Position numbers and translations under genes: made by a program
Assembly (NCBI GenBank): GCA_032209605.1
Contig: JASFXZ010000029.1
Span: 423,001-487,000 of the forward strand
Length of the DNA stretch: 64,000 bases
Source: Mactromeris polynyma
Taxonomy: Eukaryota > Mollusca > Bivalvia > Venerida > Mactridae
Direction of reading: 5' to 3'
Notes under the pieces: model-generated
Told to the model about the DNA's origin: nothing
Databases searched by the model: none
What the model saw: the letters and a program-made list of their open reading frames with translations, nothing else
In this document: positions 59,101 through 59,999 of the stretch, piece after piece
How the letters are laid out: every line of letters starts with the position of its first letter
Numbering within the stretch: position 1 is the stretch's first letter

Positions 59101-59599
59101 TCAATGTCATTCAGGCAGAAAAATGTGGCTTTTGTATCATTTTACCTTTTGACCTATTTTTGAACCCCAAATGTTCCAGTTTAGGACATAACCAAGCTTT
59201 TGTTGTGGCAAACATTCTGCTGAAGTTTCATCAGACTTGGGCCAAAATTTTGACCTCAGGACGCCTGGATGACAGACATCCAAAGTTCCTTAAAGCTCAA
59301 TATGAGCATTAAGTGCTCAGGTGAGCTAAAAATATAAACATTTTATTCACAGACATGTCCAGGTATACGGTATATAATAATTGATTTGTATTTTTATTAT
59401 AATTCACTAAATCCATTTGTAATTCTATCTATACAACATTAGTACATTGCATTATAATTCCTAACTACTAGACAGACATTAAAGTGTCGAGATACTTCAT
59501 CAGTAATTATCACTTCTTGTGTAAAGGTTTTCAGTAAAATCAATATGTATAAATTCTACCTTGTTCAACGACAGGTTCCTTTGACTTCTTCTTGTCAAA
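4664..59599 (-). CDS. DEPDC5: DEPDC5 (GATOR1 subunit), 25 coding exons, 5' part missing
   Basis: Known role of the family: DEPDC5/Iml1 joins NPRL2 and NPRL3 in GATOR1, which acts on RagA/B at the lysosome and turns mTORC1 down when amino acids are scarce. Seen here: 25 exons on the minus strand read as one open frame of 1127 codons plus TAG, with all GT-AG sites and all phases agreeing. Landmarks shared with the vertebrate protein appear in the same order: [26 protein letters not shown] with [14 protein letters not shown] with [40 protein letters not shown], the DEP domain ([10 protein letters not shown] to IYGFYMY), the C-terminal domain ([17 protein letters not shown]) and the final WRSANTGDE. 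The N-terminal and SABA domains are absent and should lie beyond 64000. The linker before DEP is much shorter than in vertebrates. Largest introns are 13.2, 6.9, 6.9 and 3.1 kb and are full of repeats. No promoter is in the window. Single-copy identity is secure; exact splice sites are inferred by eye. Confidence 0.95.
5166..6156 (-). other. DEPDC5 intron, no other feature
   Basis: Intron between exons 24 and 25. It holds a poly-A run at about 5921-5937 and no recognisable repeat or gene. Confidence 0.6.
6157..6217 (-). CDS. DEPDC5: DEPDC5 window exon 24, C-terminal domain
   Basis: Sixty-one-base exon reading [20 protein letters not shown], equal in position to vertebrate DRMHLFQEAIAHR. Acceptor TTCTTCCAG, donor GTGACT; phase 1 in, phase 2 out. 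Confidence 0.93.
6218..6984 (-). other. DEPDC5 intron with repeat-like tail
   Basis: Intron between exons 23 and 24. A short TA microsatellite near 6655 is followed by ACCAAGTTTGATGTCAATAC and AGTGACCTTGAACTTGG, a style typical of dispersed molluscan repeats. Nothing coding. Confidence 0.5.
6985..7150 (-). CDS. DEPDC5: DEPDC5 window exon 23, C-terminal domain
   Basis: Encodes [40 protein letters not shown] and LNIGCLE, collinear with vertebrate [20 protein letters not shown] and DPLRAQLFIPLNISCL. Acceptor TATTTCAG, donor GTATGT; phase 0 in, phase 1 out. Confidence 0.97.
7345..7443 (+). repeat. tRNA-like SINE head or tRNA pseudogene
   Basis: Shows box-A-like TGGTGCAGTGGGTA and box-B-like GGGTTCGAACC. 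The ends GGGGTCATC and GATGAGCCCC can pair like an acceptor stem, but the span of about 97 bases is too long for a normal tRNA and the anticodon arm is unclear. It sits in the DEPDC5 intron 7151-7699. Confidence 0.55.
7700..7863 (-). CDS. DEPDC5: DEPDC5 window exon 22, C-terminal domain
   Basis: Encodes [27 protein letters not shown] and [18 protein letters not shown], matching vertebrate [20 protein letters not shown] and FEIKLHWMAVTAAVLFEM. Acceptor TTACCCCAG, donor GTAAGT. The intron upstream is the largest in the window at 13.2 kb. Confidence 0.96.
8097..10070. repeat. 37-bp minisatellite with internal 667-bp duplication
   Basis: From about 8160 the unit GTATTGTAATGTGATGTGTT GTAATATGTGCTGTGGA (37 bases) repeats about 19 times, then breaks into shorter 20-22-base variants. 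Block 8737-9403 recurs as 9404-10070; both end in GTGTTGTACGTTTATT. Long minus-strand frames over it ([16 protein letters not shown] repeats) only reflect the tandem structure. Confidence 0.95.
10525..10760 (+). repeat. Dispersed repeat, copy 1
   Basis: Shares about 240 bases in the same orientation with 14385-14622, including ATTATATTTTAATTCTC, TTTCCTAAACTTAATCA and TTTTTAATGGCGTTAAGTAT. No termini identified. Confidence 0.7.
12079..12477. mobile_element. CAAGAGG...AGGTGAGCTAAAA dispersed element
   Basis: Starts AAACAAGAGGACCATACTAG and GCCC...CTCACCTGAG and ends GCAATGCTCAGGTGAGCTAA. The ends contain CTCACCTG and CAGGTGAG in inverted order. Same family as 46693-47770 and 58632-59332. Confidence 0.65.
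12729..13062. mobile_element. 334-bp MITE with about 80-bp inverted repeats
   Basis: Left arm ATACATAGTTCCTACATCTA through TTACCTCCCTTGTTC and GGCCATTTTGATAGGCAAA is mirrored on the right from TTTTGCCTATCAAAATGGCC to AACTATGTAT. No coding capacity. Confidence 0.85.
13473..13633. mobile_element. CAGTAAAACCTC MITE, truncated right end
   Basis: Begins CAGTAAAACCTC after TA and continues with the family body (AAGTCCATTTTCCCTATTTTG, CTCAATATTAAGACCACC). The right terminal repeat has decayed after GGGTGGTC. Confidence 0.7.
14385..14622 (+). repeat. Dispersed repeat, copy 2
   Basis: Diverged direct copy of 10525-10760; it ends just before the nested mobile element that starts at 14769. Confidence 0.7.
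15060..17251. mobile_element. Nested 2.2-kb GTGGAAACTCCCTAATCC element
   Basis: Left end GTGGAAACTCCCTAATCCGA and right end GGATTAGGGAGTTTCCACTG are inverted repeats; the family recurs truncated at 2870-3033. It is inserted within the older element 14769-17521. Confidence 0.72.
15879..16175 (+). mobile_element. tRNA-derived SINE with target-site duplication
   Basis: The head AGTGGTCCAGTGGTAAAACG and CTGGACTTGTAATCCAG with GGTTCGATTCC looks like a Thr(TGT)-type tRNA but lacks a good acceptor stem. The body CTTTCGGACGAGACTTTAAA through GAGGTCCCGTGTATGATG and CACGTAAAAGAACC resembles the central domain shared by several invertebrate SINEs. AAAAAAACTT flanks it at 15869-15878 and 16176-16185. 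The 86-codon frame across it is not a gene. Confidence 0.85.
17755..17992. repeat. 18-bp minisatellite carrying AGGTCA
   Basis: About 13 units of GTGAGAGGTCAACCCGAT, with one irregular unit near 17865. Twelve units keep exact AGGTCA. The minus-strand frame reading [17 protein letters not shown] repeats is a by-product of an 18-base period. Confidence 0.92.
19524..19638. repeat. Inverted repeat with 27-bp arms
   Basis: GTTGTACAGGTTGTTGACTG GGTATAT on the left pairs with CATATACCCTGTCAACAGCC TGTATAACT on the right, with a spacer containing two GGTTATAT copies. Confidence 0.7.
20460..20870. repeat. Dispersed repeat with ATGTCTCCC end
   Basis: AACTAGATGGTTGTTTTTGA, ATGTCTCCCCCATGGCAG and TAATACTGATACAGGATGT match the copy at 55528-56046. 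Within it TTGACCTT..CTGCACATCGTCTC occurs twice about 160 bases apart. Confidence 0.65.
21093..21305 (-). CDS. DEPDC5: DEPDC5 window exon 21
   Basis: Encodes [18 protein letters not shown], like vertebrate SFQRKWFEVAFVAEE, then a polar stretch with SGQTWGQQS. Acceptor ATATTACAG. I chose donor GTGGGG because it gives phase 1 and joins exon 22 as a short Ala-Thr-Leu bridge; a GTTTTC site nearby is weaker. Confidence 0.92.
21346..21725. mobile_element. Inverted-repeat element with about 90-bp arms
   Basis: GAAGATTAAGACTTGTTGAG CAACATAAAAAAATGCGGAG and GATTGCTGGTCACTCCAGA on the left are mirrored at 21628-21725. A single related end lies at 32265-32425. In DEPDC5 intron 21306-22032. Confidence 0.8.
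22033..22141 (-). CDS. DEPDC5: DEPDC5 window exon 20, end of DEP
   Basis: Encodes [20 protein letters not shown] then [14 protein letters not shown], the last DEP strands (vertebrate [23 protein letters not shown]). Acceptor TTTACAG, donor GTAAGG; phase 0 in, phase 1 out. Confidence 0.97.
22235..22852. mobile_element. 618-bp inverted-repeat element
   Basis: TGACTAGTAA at the left and TTACTAGTCA at the right; further in, CATTCTCTGAGATTTTTGGC CCAAAT pairs with TTTGGGCCAAAAATTTCAGA GAATG. In the DEP-region intron 22142-23230. Confidence 0.65.
23231..23363 (-). CDS. DEPDC5: DEPDC5 window exon 19, DEP domain
   Basis: Encodes [20 protein letters not shown] then [12 protein letters not shown] and AMQMLQ, aligned with vertebrate [32 protein letters not shown] and IMQKML. 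Acceptor TCTGTAAG, donor GTGAGC. The usual Leu after the VVDW tryptophan is replaced by Cys-Tyr. Confidence 0.97.
23575..23655. repeat. 13-bp tandem repeat
   Basis: Six to seven copies of a unit near ATGTCAAATGCCA, with the variable positions falling in the same places. Confidence 0.8.
23759..23827 (-). CDS. DEPDC5: DEPDC5 window exon 18, start of DEP
   Basis: Reads [20 protein letters not shown], the position of vertebrate LTSSSTLTEILEAM. Acceptor TATTGCAG, donor GTAAGT; phase 2 in and out. Confidence 0.9.
24902..25134. mobile_element. PIF/Harbinger-like MITE
   Basis: Ends GGCCAAAAAAATTAATAAGT GTGGTTCC and its mirror GGAACCACACTTATTTTTTT TTGGCC; TAA flanks both sides, fitting the 3-base duplication of PIF/Harbinger elements. 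The interior is poly-T and GGTCGG motifs. Confidence 0.7.
25211..25263 (-). CDS. DEPDC5: DEPDC5 window exon 17
   Basis: Fifty-three-base exon reading [17 protein letters not shown]. Acceptor GATTTCAG, donor GTAACT; phase 0 in, phase 2 out. It forms most of a very short linker between SHEN and DEP; the vertebrate linker here is well over 100 residues. Assigned by frame and position. Confidence 0.82.
25625..25860. repeat. Dispersed repeat with poly-C tract
   Basis: AGTGTCCACAGGACATAGGT GCCCCCACTT and a poly-C run near 25842 match the family at 62530-62710 and partly 2131-2505. It lies in intron 25264-26041. Confidence 0.55.
26042..26165 (-). CDS. DEPDC5: DEPDC5 window exon 16, end of SHEN region
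   Basis: Encodes [20 protein letters not shown] then [11 protein letters not shown], like vertebrate CDIYGDRPRAD, LLDGFVRFVEGLNRIRR. Acceptor TTTATTTAG, donor GTAAGT; phase 2 in, phase 0 out. Confidence 0.95.
26236..26392. mobile_element. Hairpin MITE with about 55-bp arms
   Basis: AGGATCTTACATGAGTGCTT ATTTGTTATTGTTTTTATGA AACGAGTCGACTGA is mirrored by TCAGTCGACGAGTTTCATAA AAACAATATCAAATAAGCAT. One similar end alone is at about 28800-28865. Confidence 0.8.
26972..27593. repeat. 67-bp minisatellite, about 9 copies
   Basis: Unit ACTGAACATCCATAATACAG TTGAAGGAAGGTTGTTCGTC AAGTGATGGCCGCTCTGAGG ACATTGT. Copies differ at only a few sites (TTCG/TTAG/TTTG, GCCGC/GCTGC, GAGG/GGGG), so it is young. 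It ends about 30 bases from exon 15's donor. Confidence 0.95.
27625..27707 (-). CDS. DEPDC5: DEPDC5 window exon 15
   Basis: Encodes [13 protein letters not shown], then a KKIIDGHE helix, aligned with vertebrate SLKFWRTRFLLLP and KRITEGEA. Acceptor ATTTTTTAG, donor GTATGT; phase 0 in, phase 2 out. Confidence 0.96.
27752..27903. mobile_element. CAGTAAAACCTC MITE
   Basis: Left end GATAAAACCTCAATAATAGG, right end GAGGCTTTACTG; body AAAGAGCAAAACAGGGAAAA TGGACTTGAA is shared with 43487, 51806 and 58259. It starts 45 bases upstream of exon 15. Confidence 0.8.
28194..28392 (+). CDS. Small ORF, possible transposon-derived first exon
   Basis: ATG in good context (ATATGGCT) opens 65 codons, [16 protein letters not shown] then WCCLCGVSF and a basic tail KKQYKKKL. 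The paired cysteines (CCLCG) recall the start of a small zinc finger, but I cannot name a family. It lies in DEPDC5 intron 27708-28504, where several frames on both strands are open, and AGGTCACGTTC repeats occur near both ends (about 28037 and, inverted, 28460), suggesting a mobile element fragment. Confidence 0.2.
28505..28679 (-). CDS. DEPDC5: DEPDC5 window exon 14
   Basis: Encodes [31 protein letters not shown] and [12 protein letters not shown]; the [10 protein letters not shown] stretch is identical to the vertebrate protein. Acceptor CTATTTCAG, donor GTGAGG; phase 2 in, phase 0 out. Confidence 0.97.
28680..29996 (-). other. DEPDC5 intron, no clear feature
   Basis: Apart from a repeat end near 28800-28865 and CTCTGGAGTGACAAGTGCG at 28922, I see nothing that repeats or codes. 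Short frames at 28919-29957 have no signature. Confidence 0.5.
29997..30082 (-). CDS. DEPDC5: DEPDC5 window exon 13
   Basis: Encodes [18 protein letters not shown] and ITVTRYRP, matching vertebrate YWLSMGRTFHKVTL and ITVTRYLP. Acceptor ATGAACAG, donor GTACGG; phase 0 in, phase 2 out. Confidence 0.96.
30590..30870. repeat. Direct repeat around a 125-bp insert
   Basis: AGGGGAAACAGCCTATATTA GGCAGTAAAATCAACAAAAA appears at about 30579 and 30788. The segment between (ACATGGTTTTGCTATGTGAA to GACGCGTATAGGTTAACC) recurs at 32130-32255. Confidence 0.8.
31100..31335. repeat. 116-bp tandem duplication
   Basis: AAAGTGTTAAATGTAACAAT GACTATGCAGACAAAATTTC through CGGCAAATGCATTTTTCTCA is present twice, almost unchanged. 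Outer motifs resemble the MITE at 51205-51466. Confidence 0.9.
31504..31653 (-). CDS. DEPDC5: DEPDC5 window exon 12
   Basis: Begins GFQLITV, the expected continuation of SQRLAQ (vertebrate QRLMQGYQIIV), and ends [13 protein letters not shown], like the vertebrate SRGLVSRNRPEEE. Acceptor TTGTTGTAG is good. The donor I chose is GTTTGT, which is weak but keeps phase 0 into exon 13. A shorter version ending at a GTCAGT site after GFQLIT would also stay in frame. Confidence 0.82.
32130..32425. repeat. Composite of two repeat pieces
   Basis: First part repeats 30667-30790; the second part (ATCCATTTTGGATCTGGAGT GACCAG to TTGCACAAC) repeats one arm of the element 21346-21725. Confidence 0.75.
32704..32805. 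repeat. Hairpin with 41-bp arms
   Basis: TATTTCATGGTTATTTGGGT AACAGTCAAAACTGTTGTCC C is mirrored with two mismatches after a 20-base loop. In intron 31654-33119. Confidence 0.9.
33120..33213 (-). CDS. DEPDC5: DEPDC5 window exon 11
   Basis: Reads [20 protein letters not shown] then [11 protein letters not shown], matching the vertebrate QQVFEEFICQRLMQ. Acceptor GATTTCAG rewritten from the plus strand, donor GTAAAT; phase 2 in, phase 0 out. Confidence 0.95.
33672..33761. mobile_element. Perfect palindrome (hairpin family, copy A)
   Basis: Two 41-base arms beginning CATATATCGAGGGCTCAATG and ending TAACTCCTAT match exactly around the loop GTATTTAT. Related copies lie at 56483-56558 and 56665-56738, so this is a mobile hairpin family. 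In intron 33214-34239, about 460 bases from exon 11. Confidence 0.92.
34240..34384 (-). CDS. DEPDC5: DEPDC5 window exon 10, VDWKSL block
   Basis: Encodes [20 protein letters not shown] and then [17 protein letters not shown], almost collinear with the vertebrate [20 protein letters not shown] and LQNDY. Acceptor TTTATAG, donor GTAAAT. This is the core of the SHEN region, which in the human complex contacts the Rag GTPases. An inverted-repeat element starts only about 56 bases upstream of the acceptor. Confidence 0.97.
34441..34950. mobile_element. 510-bp element with 32-bp inverted repeats
   Basis: TATAAACCATGGATTCGAAA CAGGCTG at the left and CAGCCTGTTTCAAATCCATG GTTTATA at the right. Interior frame on the plus strand has no signature. 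It begins just upstream of exon 10. Confidence 0.8.
35455..38440. mobile_element. 3-kb foldback structure rich in ACCATGGT
   Basis: Outer arms share CCTCGGTACCCAGGCTAACA TGTATGATA (left) with its inverted counterpart near 38385-38415; inner arms start TACCCAGGTGAAATG at 35629 and mirror at 38176-38190. Each inner arm is packed with CATGGT palindromes, and the right arm is itself folded (CAGATCATGGTTGACCATG against GGTCAACCATGGCTAACC). The centre (36120-37850) has small frames only. Confidence 0.7.
38441..40020 (-). other. DEPDC5 intron segment, nothing seen
   Basis: No repeat family or protein signature recognised. An exon-like frame near 39608-39670 was examined and rejected. Confidence 0.5.
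40021..40469. mobile_element. MITE with AAAT duplication, interrupted by another MITE
   Basis: GAGCGCCGCTGTACGATTTC CAACCTCTT mirrors AAGAGGTTGGAAAATCTTAC ACCGGCGCTC; AAAT flanks both ends. Same family as 4337-4530 and 52248-52463. A Harbinger-like element sits at 40221-40436. Confidence 0.85.
40221..40436. mobile_element. Nested PIF/Harbinger-like MITE
   Basis: Starts GGCCTAAAAAAAAAATATCT and ends AGATATTATTTGTTTTGGCC; TTA on both sides. The interior repeats GACCCTACC and long A/T runs, like 24902-25134. Confidence 0.8.
41244..41357 (-). CDS. DEPDC5: DEPDC5 window exon 9, start of SHEN region
   Basis: Encodes [18 protein letters not shown] and ends NFCAGI, which joins exon 10 to give a run like the vertebrate GFCCTVGVDWKSL. 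Acceptor CTTTACAG, donor GTAAGC; phase 1 in and out. It is separated from exon 8 by a 6.9-kb intron that contains the 36-bp minisatellite. Confidence 0.9.
41610..43437. repeat. 36-bp minisatellite, about 50 units
   Basis: Unit GGCCAACTTTACCATTAATA CGGTACACTCAGTGAT, without any indel. Main variable sites: C/G at the centre of CACT[C/G]AGTG and C/T in GTACAC/GTATAC. Eight neighbouring units around 42262-42549 are identical. Because 36 is a multiple of three, a 613-codon minus frame (MVKLAIT repeats) stays open; it is not a gene. It lies in DEPDC5 intron 41358-48242. Confidence 0.97.
43487..43647. mobile_element. CAGTAAAACCTC MITE, intact
   Basis: CAGTAAAACCTCAATAATAC to GCAAGGTTTTACTG, 161 bases, TA on both sides. 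It lies 50 bases from the end of the 36-bp array. Confidence 0.85.
43802..44740. mobile_element. PIF/Harbinger-like element, 940 bp
   Basis: Ends GGCCACACCAAAT and ATTTGGTGTGGCC are perfect inverted repeats with TAA on both sides. It holds the 65-codon frame at 44123 but no transposase. Confidence 0.78.
44123..44320 (+). CDS. Small ORF inside a Harbinger-type element
   Basis: AAGATGGCAGCGCCC starts a 65-codon frame reading [17 protein letters not shown] and ending YSMKKM. It is wholly inside the inverted-repeat element 43802-44740. No domain recognised. Probably a remnant of an element gene or a chance frame. Confidence 0.15.
   Translation: MAAPYVYIVSCRDQERSVFPSTAVAIAPNSNFLELFQMTAIYSRMDLSPDSIIYAKMFSYSMKKM
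44745..46692 (-). other. DEPDC5 intron segment with scattered repeat tails
   Basis: Near 45100 there is a dispersed-repeat stretch (TCAGTCACCTTGAACCTTGG) and near 45910 a CATGCCCCGGACCCCCCTAA piece. No gene recognised. Confidence 0.45.
46693..47770. mobile_element. CAAGAGGGCCATGAAGGCCC...AGGTGAGCTA element
   Basis: Left CAAGAGGGCCATGAAGGCCC then TGAATCGCTCACCT; right CACGAAGTGGTCAGGTGAGC TAAAA preceded by GACAGACAGACGACGGACAA. Three internal near-copies of CAATCTTGGT..TCACC..AAGGA follow each other. Same family as 12079 and 58632. Confidence 0.75.
48243..48344 (-). CDS. DEPDC5: DEPDC5 window exon 8
   Basis: Encodes [17 protein letters not shown] then [15 protein letters not shown]. Acceptor GTGTCTAG, donor GTAATT; phase 1 in and out. 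The segment lies in the variable part before the SHEN region and is assigned by frame and splice sites. Confidence 0.83.
49090..49550. repeat. Diverged 262-bp tandem duplication
   Basis: CTAACTCGGCGCGTAGGTCA then GGTTTTGGAAAACAT..GAAAAGTGACAATG and TTTCTCACATTTATGACTAA recur at about 49350-49550. In intron 48345-50086, which otherwise shows nothing. Confidence 0.75.
50087..50130 (-). CDS. DEPDC5: DEPDC5 window exon 7 (44-base microexon)
   Basis: Short exon reading [14 protein letters not shown] with acceptor GTTTCAG and donor GTATGT. Phase 2 in and phase 1 out fit both neighbours. No recognisable motif; supported by frame, good splice sites and position only. Confidence 0.78.
50131..51204 (-). 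other. DEPDC5 intron segment
   Basis: Contains a short C/T-rich stretch with CCTCTTGTGAACCCCAAT twice (50382, 50442) and a box-B-like GGGTTCGAATCCCAG at about 50779 without a tRNA around it. Nothing coding. Confidence 0.45.
51205..51466. mobile_element. GGGCCCGTATTCACAAACG MITE
   Basis: GGGCCCGTATTCACAAACG at the left mirrors CGTTTGTAAATATGGGCCC at the right, with second inner inverted repeats (CTGAATCTCAGACTTAGAC, GTCTAAGCCTGAGATTCAG). Confidence 0.85.
51534..51610 (-). CDS. DEPDC5: DEPDC5 window exon 6
   Basis: Encodes [20 protein letters not shown], a helical then serine-rich segment, which resembles the vertebrate SSAELLELAYHEAAGR position. Acceptor TATTTCAG, donor GTAAGT; phase 0 in, phase 2 out. 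Confidence 0.85.
51806..51966. mobile_element. CAGTAAAACCTC MITE
   Basis: CAGCAGAACCTCAGTAATAA to TGAGGTTTAACTG, 161 bases, TA duplicated. In intron 51611-52519. Confidence 0.82.
52248..52463. mobile_element. Copy of the AACCTCTT MITE family
   Basis: Left GAGCGCTGCTAAGGGACTTA CAACCTCTG, right GGGGCTGGAAATCATACAGC GGCCCTC; interior AAAAGCAACATGTGATGTCA. It ends about 57 bases from exon 5's donor. Confidence 0.8.
52520..52632 (-). CDS. DEPDC5: DEPDC5 window exon 5
   Basis: Reads [11 protein letters not shown] followed by an acidic Asn/Asp stretch, aligning with the vertebrate PSGEAIQIHHQTR right after the HTFPVG motif. Acceptor TATTGCAG, donor GTTTGT; phase 1 in, phase 0 out. An opposite-strand 63-codon frame over the same bases is a shadow. 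Confidence 0.9.
52633..53726 (-). other. DEPDC5 intron, nothing firm
   Basis: Only a 50-base match (GAAGCCAATTCAAACATTTT ATGTTCAGATG) shared with 24254-24300. No gene. Confidence 0.5.
53727..53939 (-). CDS. DEPDC5: DEPDC5 window exon 4, [11 protein letters not shown] motif
   Basis: Carries [13 protein letters not shown] and [13 protein letters not shown], nearly identical to the vertebrate motif ([25 protein letters not shown]). Acceptor TGCCTTCAG, donor GTACCA; phase 1 in and out. This is the most conserved block between the SABA and SHEN regions and anchors the gene assignment. Confidence 0.96.
53940..54806 (-). other. DEPDC5 intron, nothing seen
   Basis: AT-rich, no repeat or frame of note. 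Confidence 0.5.
54807..55057 (-). CDS. DEPDC5: DEPDC5 window exon 3, serine-rich linker
   Basis: Encodes 83 full codons rich in Ser, Asp and Arg (for example [14 protein letters not shown]), expected for the disordered linker after SABA. Acceptor ATTTTCAG, donor GTAAAA; phase 2 in, phase 1 out, matching both neighbours. The sequence itself is poorly conserved, so the call rests on frame, splice sites and position. Confidence 0.87.
55104..55450. repeat. 56-bp minisatellite, about 6 copies
   Basis: Unit ACAACATGGGCATCTCCACA ACATGTTGCTTGTAGAGATT CCAAAGTATTAATTGC. It starts about 50 bases from exon 3's acceptor. The last copies carry TATAGAGTCC. It is cut by an insertion at 55450; a diverged remainder (CATGGGCATCTCC) follows at 56126. 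Confidence 0.95.
55450..56125. mobile_element. hAT-like element inserted in the 56-bp array
   Basis: Terminal repeats CAGGGGTGTCA and TGACACCCCTG; CATGGG flanks both sides. Inside, 55528-56046 is a repeat with ATGTCTCCC and GGGAGACAT ends plus GACGGACAGACAGACAGACG, also seen at 20460. Confidence 0.75.
56483..56558. mobile_element. Hairpin family, copy B, inside the array
   Basis: Arms CGAGGGTTCAGCGCAAGACT ATACTAACTCCTAT and the near-exact mirror (3 mismatches), loop GTATTTAT. Flanked by ATAT on both sides, where the array reads CATATG. Confidence 0.9.
56665..56738. mobile_element. Hairpin family, copy C, inside the array
   Basis: Arms CCAGGGTTCAGCACAAGACT ATACTAACTCCTAT with two mismatches, loop GTATTT (two bases shorter). 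Inserted at the same place in the 34-bp unit as copy B. Confidence 0.9.
58120..58222 (-). CDS. DEPDC5: DEPDC5 window exon 2
   Basis: Encodes an acidic segment ending in the conserved [14 protein letters not shown], close to the vertebrate VDYDAYDAQVFRLP. Acceptor ATTGTAG, donor GTACTG; phase 1 in, phase 2 out. The conserved block makes this one of the firmest exons in the disordered middle of the protein. Confidence 0.93.
58259..58419. mobile_element. CAGTAAAACCTC MITE
   Basis: CAGTAAAACCTCAAAAATAA to GTGAGGTTATACTG, 161 bases, TA on both sides; 36 bases upstream of exon 2. Confidence 0.85.
58632..59332. mobile_element. CAAGAGG...AGGTGAGCTA element, third copy
   Basis: Left AAACGAAAGGGTCAATGTGG CCC and GATTGCTCACTTGGGTCACC; right GCATTAAGTGCTCAGGTGAG CTAAAA. 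Body has TTTTGACCTATTTTTGAACC-type text as in this family. Confidence 0.6.
59560..59599 (-). CDS. DEPDC5: DEPDC5 window exon 1 (first visible)
   Basis: Forty-base exon reading [13 protein letters not shown], with acceptor CTTTCAG and donor GTAGAA; it starts in phase 0 and ends in phase 1. It is a lysine-rich stretch matching in position the AGKKPASEKAKN part that follows the SABA domain in vertebrates. It is the most upstream exon I can support; the preceding exons were not found between 59600 and 64000. Confidence 0.8.
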
Positions 59600-59666
59600 C
59601 TGAAAGAAAAAGATAAATACACCTACTGTTTGTTCAAAAGTAGAAGAGAATATCATTACAGTGTAT

Positions 59667-59995
59667 ACAATGTCTATTGGTCAATATTTTGCAGAACATG
59701 TTTTCGTTGGCTGATCACCTAATTCTTGTAAACACAATGTCTATTGGTCAATATTTTGCAAAACATGTTTTCATTGGCTGATCACCTAATTCTTGTAAAC
59801 ACAATGTCTATTGGTCAATATTTTGCAAAACATGTTTATTGGCTGATCACCTAATTCTTGTAAACACAATGTCTATTGGCCAATATTTTGCAAAACATTT
59901 TTTCATTGGCTGATCACCTAATTCTTGTAAACACAATGTCTATTGGCCAATATTTTGCAAAACAAGTTTTCATTGGCTGATCACCTCACTCTATG
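59667..59995. repeat. 67-bp tandem repeat with ATTGG boxes, 5 copies
   Basis: Unit ACAATGTCTATTGGTCAATA TTTTGCAAAACATGTTTTCA TTGGCTGATCACCTAATTCT TGTAAAC. Each unit carries two ATTGG (inverted CCAAT) boxes. It starts about 70 bases upstream of the first visible DEPDC5 exon; a single related stretch is at 52030-52110. Confidence 0.92.
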
Positions 59996-59999
59996 TTTA

